DNA of 64,000 nucleotides from Alistipes sp. ZOR0009. GTDB taxonomy: Bacteria > Bacteroidota > Bacteroidia > Bacteroidales > ZOR0009. The notes beneath the pieces were generated by a model. That model ran no database searches and was not told the DNA's origin. It saw only the letters and a program-made list of their open reading frames with translations. The translations under genes were made by a program, and so were the position numbers. Position 1 is the first letter of the stretch; every line of letters starts with the position of its first letter. Below are positions 44,661 to 53,575 of the stretch, piece by piece. The stretch is from contig NZ_JTLD01000004.1 in the NCBI RefSeq assembly GCF_000798815.1, forward strand, positions 310,001 through 374,000, read 5' to 3'.

Positions 44661-45007
44661 CCCTACTACCTTGATAAGGAGTAGGTGCCACAGAGCCCTT
44701 ACCCATCGCTACCTAAGCAGGACCCCTTAGCCAGAAATGCCGTTAGGTGCAGCTATCGTGTAAGGGATGGCCTCCATTACCTGCTAGCTGCAGGGCGGTA
44801 GTAGCCGCTGCAGCAAAAAGCGACCACCACGCCAGCGGGAAGTAAAAATATCAAAGGGAGCCGAACCTGAAAGGCAGCAACGGACAGTAGGAAAAAGTAT
44901 GGGAGCCCGCCTTAAAAAGCAGCAGCAGCCAAAGTGCTGCCACACATAGCGACGCTACCCTGCCTATACCATAAGCCAAGGGGCTAAACGGAACGGATAT
45001 CCCCTTT
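44661..45007. ncRNA. Hairpin-rich intergenic stretch, candidate structured RNA (strand unknown)
   Basis: A series of strong inverted repeats with no ORF. CCTACT-a-CCTT / AAGG-AGTAGG is at 44662-44685. CCCTTAC / GTAAGGG (44697-44703 with 44760-44766) encloses ACCTAA / TTAGGT. GCTGCAG-GGC / GCC-g-CTGCAGC is at 44787-44814. AAGGGG / CCCCTT is at about 44978-45007. The GC content is higher than in the neighbouring array. It matches no RNA family I can recall, and neither promoter nor strand is known. Confidence 0.35.
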
Positions 45008-45012
45008 CACCA

Positions 45013-45049
45013 AAAAAGTAAGGCTACCCGTTGGGTAGCCTTACTTTTT
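45013..45049 (-). terminator. Terminator of gcvH
   Basis: The perfect 17-bp arms 45013-45029 (AAAAAGTAAGGCTACCC) and 45033-45049 (GGGTAGCCTTACTTTTT) have a 3-base loop, 24 bases past the gcvH stop. Confidence 0.85.
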
Positions 45050-45072
45050 ATAATTGCGTTTAAGATATCTTA

Positions 45073-45453
45073 CTATGCGTCAATAAGAGCTGCATATTGC
45101 TCTGCAGAAAGAAGCTCTTCTAGCTCGGCAGGGTTAGCAACCTTAACCTTAATCATCCAGCCTGCTCCGTATGGATCCTTATTGATGCTGTCTGGTTGGT
45201 CAGCAAGACCACCATTAACTTCAATAACTTCACCAGCAAGAGGCATAAATGCGTCAGATACTGTCTTAACCGCTTCGATGGTACCAAAAACTTCCTCTTT
45301 TTCAAGAGTTTCGCCTTCTGTTTCGATCTCAACGAAAACGATATCTCCTAGCTGACCTTGAGCAAAATCGGTAATACCGATAGTTACAACGTCGCCATCT
45401 ACAAGAACCCACTCGTGATCCTTGGTGTACTTAAGATTTGATGGAATATTCAT
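45073..45453 (-). CDS. gcvH: Glycine cleavage system H protein
   Basis: 126 residues, a normal length. The lipoyl domain shows 'KYTKDHEWVLVDGDVVTIGI', 'FAQGQLGDIVFVEI' and the lipoylation site Lys in 'GTIEAVKTVSDAFMPLAGEV', then 'NKDPYGAGWMIKV'. H protein carries the aminomethyl group between the P, T and L proteins; none of those is in the window. It lies downstream of sprA on the same strand, a neighbourhood known from other Bacteroidota. Confidence 0.96.
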   Translation of the reverse strand: MNIPSNLKYTKDHEWVLVDGDVVTIGITDFAQGQLGDIVFVEIETEGETLEKEEVFGTIEAVKTVSDAFMPLAGEVIEVNGGLADQPDSINKDPYGAGWMIKVKVANPAELEELLSAEQYAALIDA

Positions 45454-45507
45454 AGCTTTAGTATTTTATTGTTAGCATACCGCTCTAAAATCCTTTCGAT
45501 TTGCTTC

Positions 45508-45515
45508 CAAAGTTA
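45508..45515 (-). promoter_or_regulatory. Putative -7 box for gcvH
   Basis: CAAAGTTA on the plus strand reads TAACTTTG on the minus strand, 54 bases upstream of the gcvH start and just after the sprA stop. Confidence 0.45.
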
Positions 45516-45534
45516 AACAATTTTCCAACTTAAA

Positions 45535-48500
45535 CTATTGTCCGATGTTATATCTTACACTGAATCCAAAAGAAGTATTTGCAGTTGGATAGGTGTTGGA
45601 TATCAACGGTTTATTTATGACCCTATCAAAGAAAACTCGAAGGTTTATTTTCTCGTTAAACATATAGTCCGAGCTCAGCTTCATTGTAACGGTATTTCGC
45701 CCGTCCGAAGCCTGTACTAAATCCTCCACAATCTTCCGAATAATGGTCATATTGTTGTTAAAGGCCAGCCCGGCATCAACCTTTAGGTAGCTGGCAACCA
45801 CCTTTTGGGTCTCGTTATCGATCCAACGAATCGGGTTATCTAGGCGATAGCCAACCGAGAAGTTCCACTCGTTAGTTCTAATTTCGGTAATCTGGTTGTT
45901 GGTAAGGCTTAAGGCAATAACCCTTGTCTTATTAACACGCGCCTGCGTCTGAAGGTTGTTTGCCCAGCCCACATTAACACCAAACAGCGGATTAAAGTAC
46001 TCCGATATGCTCACGTTCACAATCTCGTGGCGAGGAATGAAGTCGTTCTGCGCATTTCGGACGTAGCTAAATCCGTCGGTAAACGGATCGTAGGTCGGAT
46101 TAGAGTTGTAGCCGCCAATAGTGTAAACAGCTCGGTACGAGTGCTCCAAATCCGCATTCTTTATGTAGGGCTTCAGCACCTTCATTTTCGATAATCCCTG
46201 GTAACGAACAGTCCAGTTCGGAAAAGGAATGCTTGAAAACGGCTTTAGTCCAACTTTACCTGGTGTAAACGAGGTGTAGGCTGATAAGAAGGCCGGAAGC
46301 ATAACATCCTGCGCCAGCTTTCCGTAGCCATCGGCATAGCCATCCTTAACGTTGCCCGTATACCCGTTGGTAGAACCAGCGGCCCGCTCTTGTGCCAACC
46401 GAAGGGAGATAACAGATCGGTCTGACAGGAATCGTTCGAATGCCGCCGACTTATAGTTATTCCCCGAAGTGGGACTTTCGAAGGCCGAACCAATACCCAA
46501 CACCGAGATGCTAAAGGTTCCGTTAAACACCGTCCCAGCATCCTGCGCGGTTCCGTAACGGCTCTGATTGCGCGAGTAGGAACGGTTACCGGTTAGGTCA
46601 ATAATCAAATCTTTTATCGGCTCTACGGATGCCCTATAAGAGAATACCTCCATATTCGTCATTACGAATGGAGAGTTAAAGTCGCTATTGTTTACCAGCC
46701 ATCCCTTTGCCTGAGCAACGTCGTAGATATCAGCATCCTGCTGCCCAAGTATGAAGCTTAAGCCCGGAGCCAACCCTGTCGACGAGCTGTTGGTTCCAAA
46801 CCAGCTCGAAGATTTGCTGTATCCTGGTAAAATGGTTCCCTGATTTAGCGTGTAGGTGGCACTTACATTTCGAAGCCCCATCAGCATCCGCAAGCCGAGC
46901 TTGCCAGCATAGATTAAGGGGTTAGGGGTATACTCCACCTTACCCGTAATATGCACGGTAGCCCCCTTAACAGTCTCGGCAACCTGAACCGAAACACGCC
47001 CCTTAGAGACAACCTGCGTAACAGCATCCACGGCCTTGCCGTTGGCGTCGTAAACCGCTATCTTTATATCTACACCCTCCAAGTCGTGGGAGATATTTCG
47101 CTTTCGCCCCTTGTAAAGGGTCATCTTTTCGGTCTTATACGTCTTCTTAACCAGCACCACCGGCTTGGAGTTTGGATTATCAAACTCCTGGTTAATAGCT
47201 CGCAGAAAAGGAATCTTATTGTAAAGCGTTACCATATTCAAACTTCCATTCAGCGAAGTTTGGTTCATGTTCTTTATGGTATTACCAACCGAATACTGCG
47301 ACCCTGCTGGCATTATAGGCCCTGCATCCCAATCGTATCGGGCATCATACCCAGCCGATGCTGATACCCAGTTAAACAACGGAATCTTATTTATTGGAAT
47401 GGTATAACGAACATTGAAGGCATGGTCGTAGTGAACGTTACGTCCTCCCATGGCAATGTTTCTCCAAACCGAATCCTTCCAAACCTTGTAGGCATCCCTA
47501 TCCCTTCGCTTATCAACAATGCCTTCGGGCTCATCTATACGCGCTAGGTTGTTTGCCGAGAAGGTAAGCTTGAGGTTGCGGGTAATATCCCACTGCAATG
47601 CGTAAACCCTATTCCAATAAAAATCCTTGGCATACGACGATGGTATGTCCACTCCGCTTTTAGGCGATAGGTTTCGGATCTTTATCTCGTTGTAGTTGCG
47701 GGTTATCTCCGATATAAAGCTAAGCTGCGAAGGTACATAGCCTATATTGAAATCCTTTATCAGCCTCAAATAGGGCGAACTAACAACCCGGTTGTTAACC
47801 CGTCGCAAAGGCTCGAAGTACTTAGGCGTTGTATTGTAGGCGTAGCTAAATATTCCTCGGTAGTTCTTCTGCAGCTGGCGTTCCATTTGCGGCGTACGCG
47901 AGTACATCTCGTTGTAGGCGTAGGTAACCGAGAAGTTAGATGGCGAAATGAGCGCAAAGCTTTCCGATGGCTTAGAAATTCCAACATTGGTAAAGTTGAT
48001 GCTCTTTCGTACAGTTAACTCCTGCGCCAAATTACGTACCGAGTCGCGAGCGCTCTGCGTAGGAATGTAGCTTAAAGAGGTATGCAACGGAATATCCTGA
48101 TCTGTTGGGCTCCACTTCTCGTTTGCTATTGCCTCCGAGTAGCCTACGTGCATAGGAATGCGAACTCCTAGCTTATCGGGGAAAAATTTCCCCAGCTCAA
48201 AATCACCTGCAAGGTCGTAGGTGTATATCTCCTTCTGGTTACGGTTGTTCAGCTTGCTCTCCAACGATCCAAAGCCGGGGGTCATCGTGCTTCCGGCAAG
48301 AGAAACAACACCAAAATCGGCCATCTTGGCCATCATCCGCGCATTGGCCGCCCATCCGGTTGACTCATCAAAGTTACTTAGTCGCAATTCGTTCACCCAA
48401 ACAATACCTGCCTTGGGCTGTCCATCATCTGCTATACCATTTTGCTTGGAAGGGTTTCTGATACCAATCATTACGGTACGAACGTTGCTCAAGCTGGGAT

Positions 48501-51500
48501 TCCCCAAAATTCGAACGATGTTTGCTCCATCATTCACCGCAAAAAGCTGGGTTGTACTTACCGCCGAGCCCAACGCACGCATGGCATCGTACCGCTTTAG
48601 CTTGATATTCTGGAACACCTCTAGCGCCAAGTTGAATGCATTCTCCTTAGGCCAAACAATCTCGCGGTCGTGCTCCCTATCGCTGCTGTACTTTCCGTAT
48701 GGCGTTAGCTGAAGCGGAATTTCATACTCGTAGTAGTTATTACGGTAGTCGCTTCCTAGGCGAATAAAAATCGATAAGTCGCCATTTTTCAGCGGTTGGC
48801 CATCAATAGCTTCCGCATGGACCTCCATCTTTAGTCGCTTATACTGGCGGAAATCGTATCCCGTTGTTTTGTAGGCAGCCCTAGCATCGCCATCCTGAAG
48901 ATCCAGCACCTTTAGCTGCATCCCCTGCTCGTTCTCCCGGCGTATCTGCGGGTTGCTTGGATCTATAACACGGTCGATACCTGGAGGTAGAATATAGTTT
49001 ACCGGCGTTCTGGCCGAGTTTTCCTCAATATTCACGGTCGAAATATCCAACGATCCGTTGGTGATATTAGGCACGGTTCCTGTTTGGCCATCCAGCAACG
49101 AGTAGTTATACTTTCGCCATTCTCCCTTAACCAGCTCTAATCGAGCAAAACGAAGAATAGTGGTATCGTCAAAACCACGTAGCATCATACGAATAAAACG
49201 AATAGACTTGAAATCTTGGATGGTTCCAATTACCTTTTCGTAATCCGAAACGGGAATCTTAAACTGGTACCAGCTTACTTTGCTTTTCCCCGTAGGCGTG
49301 TCAACCTCCACATCGCGCTTGTCGCTAACGAAGTTCTTGCCAACCTCTAGCCCATTCGCCGATAGCGGAATACGATACTGGAAGTAAGACTCCGCATCAC
49401 TCATTGTGTTATCGCGGTTGATATCTTCGCCATCAGGTATAGATGTTGCCGAGGTCGAATAGGATTCGCCCGTTTGCTCCGAGGCAGGAGAGTTTCCCTC
49501 CATATTATTAAATCGCTTGTAGCGATCAAGAATACTCATCTTCTGATCATCGAGCACCTTCCCTCTAAAATAGCGGTAGTTGTCGTTCGATGGGTCATTC
49601 GCCGCATCCTTATATATTTTTGAGTCAGCACCAAACATCAGCTCCAACTTTTTGAGGTAATCGGAGAAAAAGCTCTTCTCATCATTATCTCCCAATCCAT
49701 CAAAACCAATATCCTGATACTTCCGTGCAGTCGAGTTGTTATCAAAGGCATTCACAAGCGCCTGAACTAGCGGAACTCGTCCCCAGGCTGTTGTATCCAC
49801 CTTGGTTACGGTGCTACTTGTGGGTAAACCATTCTCAAACGACTTTCTCCCATCTCGTAAGATATCCTCCGAAATGTTTCCTAGGTTGAAAATTAAATCT
49901 CCCCCGTTTTTCTTCGGATTGTAAACAAACGGATCCATCATCCAAAACTCGATGTAATCAACGTTTGCTGTTTCAAAGTCATTAATGGGTAGCGAGCGCA
50001 TGATACCCGCCCAACGTGTTTCTGGCGCTGCCAACGTTCCATTGGGAGTTAGCCCCTTCGAATAGGTCGAGCTGGTAATGTCGTAGTTATAGGGACCTTT
50101 CTCCTTAGGATAGTAGGCTAGGTTTAAAACAGGAATCACGTTGGGAATCCCAGCCACCTCATCCTTCTCGGGGAAAAGTTCCCGCTCTCGAATTTCCCGA
50201 ACCCAATGGCTCGATTGCTGCTCCTTATCCCTTTTTATATGTGCAGGAGTGTAGCTGTTGTTCCTTAAGAAAAGAGGATCGATGGAGTACCACGCTAGTA
50301 AAGCTCGGTTATACCCGTACGCTAGGTTATTCGAAAGATTACCTTCGGGAAATTTATCGGGCTGCCCTTGTGGGGTCGAAGCCAAAACCCAAGCATTCCA
50401 GCTACGCAGGTCGATTGGTATCTTTGCTCCTTCAAAATCATCAATGTAGGAGTTTCCTGCACGTCCTACCGTTTTTGAATGGCCTGGAATAAAGTGGGCA
50501 AACTCGGCCTCGAAAAGAATGCTCGACGGAGCCTGTGTTTCTATCAGCGGTATCTTCTGAACCAAAGAGGTTAGCCAAGGAGCCTTGTTTTGGTACGAAA
50601 GGTTCAATCCCCAAATGGTGTTAGATATAGGCTCATCCGAAAAGGATACCTTCTGGGTCAACGGACGCTCGGTCAGATTTAAGATTGTTGCTCCGACATG
50701 AAAATTATCGGAGATCTTATAGTCGAAATGCGAACCAACCAGCGTCTTTGTCTGGATATTAAACAATGCCTGACTTTCTAAGGAGACCTTGATGGGAACT
50801 CCCGATTCAAGATATGCCTGGTTAATAATCTTTACTCTACCCAAAGCATAGTCTACCGTATAATCTATATTTTCGGCCAGCTTCAATCCTCCAGCAGTTA
50901 CCAAAACCGAACCTTGAGGAACATTCATCGCATTTAACGATATCTCTGAGCCCGAAGAAGATTGGAATGTTCCAAACATCTTGAACTTATTCTTATCGGC
51001 CATCTGCTTCGCCTTGGTAAGCGACGAGTCGTACAGCTCTTGAAATACATACTTGTCGGCTATGGCATTATCCCCAATTCTACTTCTTAGGTAGCTTCCA
51101 AAAGGCTGCAAAACAGGGAAAATAACTTTTCCTCCCTGCGACAGAATGGTAATTCCATCTACAAAGTCAAAAACGCCATCGGGATATGGATCGCCCTGAG
51201 AGTTTAGCCTATCCAAATTCATTACGCTAAGCAAAGGCTTGTTTTTAATGGCTCCCTCCGGAATGTAGTTAACGCTCGTCCCTGCCTTGCTATCCTCGTA
51301 AAGCACATCCATGTAGAAGTTATCCTTGTTAACCTGATAGGTTCCAATGGAGTAGATGTTCTTCATCATCAGATGCCAGTTCGGCAGCTTAGGGGTTAAG
51401 TTTGTTCCCTTTAGCAGCTTTACAATTAGAGCCTTAGGTGCTTCCACCCCATCTGTCGAAAGCTCCCCCACCTTATAGGTCTTACCATTGAGCATATACT

Positions 51501-52848
51501 CGTAGGCAACCCCTAATATTTCGTCGTTATTAAGTGCCGTATTAAGCGAGATGTAGCCCAGCTTACTATTTACGGTATACTCGTTCGGATTTAGACGGCG
51601 CGCATTTTCCAACTTCTCAAAATCTTCGCTTTGCGCTAGCCCAAGTCCCGATAATATAGATGTTGTTTGGTCGATTTGGCGAATTCCTGAGTAGGCTCCA
51701 TTCATCATGGAGTAAAGGGTGTTGCTCCCATTGTCGGGGAAAATCGCAGATGGACTACCCGTAAATATTCCTGGCTTATATATGTTCCGCTGCGACTCGC
51801 CTAAATCTAGAAAGGCAACCACATTACGGGCATTTTCAAACTGTGCGGTCTTATTGGTAACCCAAATTTCAATCTTTGTTATGTTGATTCCCGACTGAAT
51901 TAGCGGAAATGTTGATAACGACTTATCATAATTCTCCCTAAAATAGTGGCCTACCAAGAAGTGACGGTTGGCATCGTAGCTATCGGCGGCAACCTCGAAC
52001 TGTTGATTATGCGCACCACCCTTTAGCTCCACCGACTGGCTCTGCCCTCTTTGGCGGCTAAAAATGGAAGTCATCGTTAGGTTACCAAACTTCAGCTGCG
52101 TCTTAAATCCAAAAAGCGATTGGCTTCCAGTAATCAACGTTCCTGGAAGCGGCAAGGATACATTACCCGCCTCAATCTTTTGGATTATCTCATCCTCCGA
52201 GCCGGTATACTCTACCTTTACGTTATTCTCAAAATCAAATGTTGCCTCGGTGTTGTAGTTGATGTCCATCTTCAGCTTATCACCAACCATCCCAGTAACA
52301 TTCATCTGCAGTTTCGACTGAAAATCGAAAATGGTACTCCTTCGAAACTGCTGCGCAATAATAGGATTGTCAGTCCTGTTTGATTTAATCCCAAGAATAA
52401 GCTCAACAGAACCGCGTGGAATAATAGATATGGTATTGCTTCCAAATACTCTATCAAAGCCATCGCCTCCAACCGTGAGCGTTGGGATTAGGGCATTGGC
52501 CAATGGAGCACCGACTGTGCTCATATTAGATCGTTGCTGAAGGAGTAGCCCCTGCATGGCTGTCTGAGTTCGGTACCGCTGGTACTCCTCTCTGCTCATC
52601 ACCTTGTACGGAATTCCCCTTCCTGCGCTTTGGTTCTTATAGAAAATATACCGATCGCTTTTAGGATCGTAAACCACGTAATCGCCAGACGCCGGGTCTG
52701 TATAAAGAGGCTTTATACCGGCACCATCCTTCTTGGTCACCTCTTCTTGCTGAGAAAGATCGGCAAAGTTTACCGTTCGGAACGGCGTCCCTGCAAATGC
52801 AGATGTACTCCCCAATAGAGCAATTGCAATCAGTAATTTTTTTATCAT
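45535..52848 (-). CDS. sprA: SprA, outer-membrane translocon of the type IX secretion system
   Basis: 2437 residues with a signal peptide (MIKKLLIAIALLGSTSAFA), the expected giant size. SprA is the beta-barrel channel through which type IX cargo crosses the outer membrane. The sequence is full of beta-strand repeats. It has the SprA_N-type segments 'GNTISIIPRGSVELILGIKSN' and 'RWAGIMRSLPINDFETANVD', large extracellular loops, and a final strand ending in an aromatic-rich barrel signal ('TSFGFSVRYNIGQ'). It lies 19 bases after ruvA, probably co-transcribed, and is followed by gcvH. gldH, porW/sprE and a cargo gene in this window belong to the same system. Confidence 0.95.
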   Translation of the reverse strand: MIKKLLIAIALLGSTSAFAGTPFRTVNFADLSQQEEVTKKDGAGIKPLYTDPASGDYVVYDPKSDRYIFYKNQSAGRGIPYKVMSREEYQRYRTQTAMQGLLLQQRSNMSTVGAPLANALIPTLTVGGDGFDRVFGSNTISIIPRGSVELILGIKSNRTDNPIIAQQFRRSTIFDFQSKLQMNVTGMVGDKLKMDINYNTEATFDFENNVKVEYTGSEDEIIQKIEAGNVSLPLPGTLITGSQSLFGFKTQLKFGNLTMTSIFSRQRGQSQSVELKGGAHNQQFEVAADSYDANRHFLVGHYFRENYDKSLSTFPLIQSGINITKIEIWVTNKTAQFENARNVVAFLDLGESQRNIYKPGIFTGSPSAIFPDNGSNTLYSMMNGAYSGIRQIDQTTSILSGLGLAQSEDFEKLENARRLNPNEYTVNSKLGYISLNTALNNDEILGVAYEYMLNGKTYKVGELSTDGVEAPKALIVKLLKGTNLTPKLPNWHLMMKNIYSIGTYQVNKDNFYMDVLYEDSKAGTSVNYIPEGAIKNKPLLSVMNLDRLNSQGDPYPDGVFDFVDGITILSQGGKVIFPVLQPFGSYLRSRIGDNAIADKYVFQELYDSSLTKAKQMADKNKFKMFGTFQSSSGSEISLNAMNVPQGSVLVTAGGLKLAENIDYTVDYALGRVKIINQAYLESGVPIKVSLESQALFNIQTKTLVGSHFDYKISDNFHVGATILNLTERPLTQKVSFSDEPISNTIWGLNLSYQNKAPWLTSLVQKIPLIETQAPSSILFEAEFAHFIPGHSKTVGRAGNSYIDDFEGAKIPIDLRSWNAWVLASTPQGQPDKFPEGNLSNNLAYGYNRALLAWYSIDPLFLRNNSYTPAHIKRDKEQQSSHWVREIRERELFPEKDEVAGIPNVIPVLNLAYYPKEKGPYNYDITSSTYSKGLTPNGTLAAPETRWAGIMRSLPINDFETANVDYIEFWMMDPFVYNPKKNGGDLIFNLGNISEDILRDGRKSFENGLPTSSTVTKVDTTAWGRVPLVQALVNAFDNNSTARKYQDIGFDGLGDNDEKSFFSDYLKKLELMFGADSKIYKDAANDPSNDNYRYFRGKVLDDQKMSILDRYKRFNNMEGNSPASEQTGESYSTSATSIPDGEDINRDNTMSDAESYFQYRIPLSANGLEVGKNFVSDKRDVEVDTPTGKSKVSWYQFKIPVSDYEKVIGTIQDFKSIRFIRMMLRGFDDTTILRFARLELVKGEWRKYNYSLLDGQTGTVPNITNGSLDISTVNIEENSARTPVNYILPPGIDRVIDPSNPQIRRENEQGMQLKVLDLQDGDARAAYKTTGYDFRQYKRLKMEVHAEAIDGQPLKNGDLSIFIRLGSDYRNNYYEYEIPLQLTPYGKYSSDREHDREIVWPKENAFNLALEVFQNIKLKRYDAMRALGSAVSTTQLFAVNDGANIVRILGNPSLSNVRTVMIGIRNPSKQNGIADDGQPKAGIVWVNELRLSNFDESTGWAANARMMAKMADFGVVSLAGSTMTPGFGSLESKLNNRNQKEIYTYDLAGDFELGKFFPDKLGVRIPMHVGYSEAIANEKWSPTDQDIPLHTSLSYIPTQSARDSVRNLAQELTVRKSINFTNVGISKPSESFALISPSNFSVTYAYNEMYSRTPQMERQLQKNYRGIFSYAYNTTPKYFEPLRRVNNRVVSSPYLRLIKDFNIGYVPSQLSFISEITRNYNEIKIRNLSPKSGVDIPSSYAKDFYWNRVYALQWDITRNLKLTFSANNLARIDEPEGIVDKRRDRDAYKVWKDSVWRNIAMGGRNVHYDHAFNVRYTIPINKIPLFNWVSASAGYDARYDWDAGPIMPAGSQYSVGNTIKNMNQTSLNGSLNMVTLYNKIPFLRAINQEFDNPNSKPVVLVKKTYKTEKMTLYKGRKRNISHDLEGVDIKIAVYDANGKAVDAVTQVVSKGRVSVQVAETVKGATVHITGKVEYTPNPLIYAGKLGLRMLMGLRNVSATYTLNQGTILPGYSKSSSWFGTNSSSTGLAPGLSFILGQQDADIYDVAQAKGWLVNNSDFNSPFVMTNMEVFSYRASVEPIKDLIIDLTGNRSYSRNQSRYGTAQDAGTVFNGTFSISVLGIGSAFESPTSGNNYKSAAFERFLSDRSVISLRLAQERAAGSTNGYTGNVKDGYADGYGKLAQDVMLPAFLSAYTSFTPGKVGLKPFSSIPFPNWTVRYQGLSKMKVLKPYIKNADLEHSYRAVYTIGGYNSNPTYDPFTDGFSYVRNAQNDFIPRHEIVNVSISEYFNPLFGVNVGWANNLQTQARVNKTRVIALSLTNNQITEIRTNEWNFSVGYRLDNPIRWIDNETQKVVASYLKVDAGLAFNNNMTIIRKIVEDLVQASDGRNTVTMKLSSDYMFNEKINLRVFFDRVINKPLISNTYPTANTSFGFSVRYNIGQ

Positions 52849-52867
52849 TCCCCTATATTCTCGCTTC

Positions 52868-53449
52868 TTAAAGCCTCTTCAGGGCTGCCTTTATTATTTC
52901 TTCTACGTTTAAGGTTGGAGCATCTTTTACAATGGCATCCAACACCTTTTCTACGCTTGCTTTTACAAAACCAAGCATAACCAGCGCAGCCTGAGCCTCC
53001 TCTTTAGCCGCATTACCACCAGTAAGAGCGTTTGCTCCATCTAAAAGATCCATGCCAACCTTATCTTTCAAGTCAACCAGCACGCGTTGGGCCGTTTTTA
53101 ACCCGATACCCTTCACGCTCTTTATGCGATTCAAGTCGCCAGAAGTAATTGCCGTTGCCACCTCGGATGGAGTCAAAGACGAAAGCATAATTCGCGCAGT
53201 ATTCGGTCCTACCCCCGATACGCTAATTAAAAGACGAAAAAGATCACGCTCCGATTTCTCAGCAAAAGCATAAAGCAGCTCCGCATCTTCTCGAACTACG
53301 TGGTGCAAAAAAAGTTTTACATTTTTCTGCTGATGTATCTGTGAGTAAGTATTTACCGAAATATTCAAGCTATAACCGATTCCCCCTGCCTCAACAACTG
53401 CATTCGAAGGTGTAATTTCTTCTAGTATGCCCTTAATGTATTCAAACAT
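52868..53449 (-). CDS. ruvA: Holliday junction DNA helicase subunit RuvA
   Basis: 193 residues. Domain I OB fold ('MFEYIKGILEEITPSNAVVEAGGIGY'), two helix-hairpin-helix motifs ('LISVSGVGPNTARIMLSSL' and 'IKSVKGIGLKTAQRVLVDLK'), and a short domain III at the C-terminus that contacts RuvB. RuvA binds four-way junctions and directs branch migration. It is first in a transcript that likely continues into sprA, and it diverges from the secreted peptidase gene. Confidence 0.96.
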   Translation of the reverse strand: MFEYIKGILEEITPSNAVVEAGGIGYSLNISVNTYSQIHQQKNVKLFLHHVVREDAELLYAFAEKSERDLFRLLISVSGVGPNTARIMLSSLTPSEVATAITSGDLNRIKSVKGIGLKTAQRVLVDLKDKVGMDLLDGANALTGGNAAKEEAQAALVMLGFVKASVEKVLDAIVKDAPTLNVEEIIKAALKRL

Positions 53450-53485
53450 GTCGCCAATTAATATAAATTTATAGCAAAGTTCTCT

Positions 53486-53501
53486 TAGTTTTGCAAAGAT
53501 A
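53486..53501. promoter_or_regulatory. Two -7 boxes face to face (ruvA-sprA and secreted peptidase)
   Basis: TAGTTTTG on the plus strand (53486-53493) directly abuts CAAAGATA (53494-53501), which reads TATCTTTG on the minus strand. Both fit TAnnTTTG. The plus box would serve the gene at 53576 and the minus box ruvA (ATG at 53449). The start sites would overlap, so polymerases could interfere with each other. Confidence 0.5.
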
Positions 53502-53575
53502 TTTATTTAGGGTAATTAGCATATTATAAGGATGAATTTAACTTAGTTAAATCGTCCGCTCAAAAAACTAACGTT

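Larger units (their letters stand above)
43948..45072. other. 1.1-kb non-coding region between hypD and gcvH
   Basis: It contains in order the 3' hairpin and terminator of hypD, the 21-bp tandem array (44306-44516), a hairpin-rich stretch (44661-45007) and the gcvH terminator (45013-45049). No gene is supported on either strand. A 60-codon minus-strand frame at 44393-44575 only reads through the array. Confidence 0.65.

Noticed and set aside
44850-44890. Stretch CCTGAAAGGCAGCAACGG recalling the apical part of signal recognition particle RNA
   Set aside because: The 5' side of the required internal loop (CAGG before the tetraloop) is missing and the flanks do not form the long SRP helix, so the likeness is probably chance. 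A covariance search could settle it.
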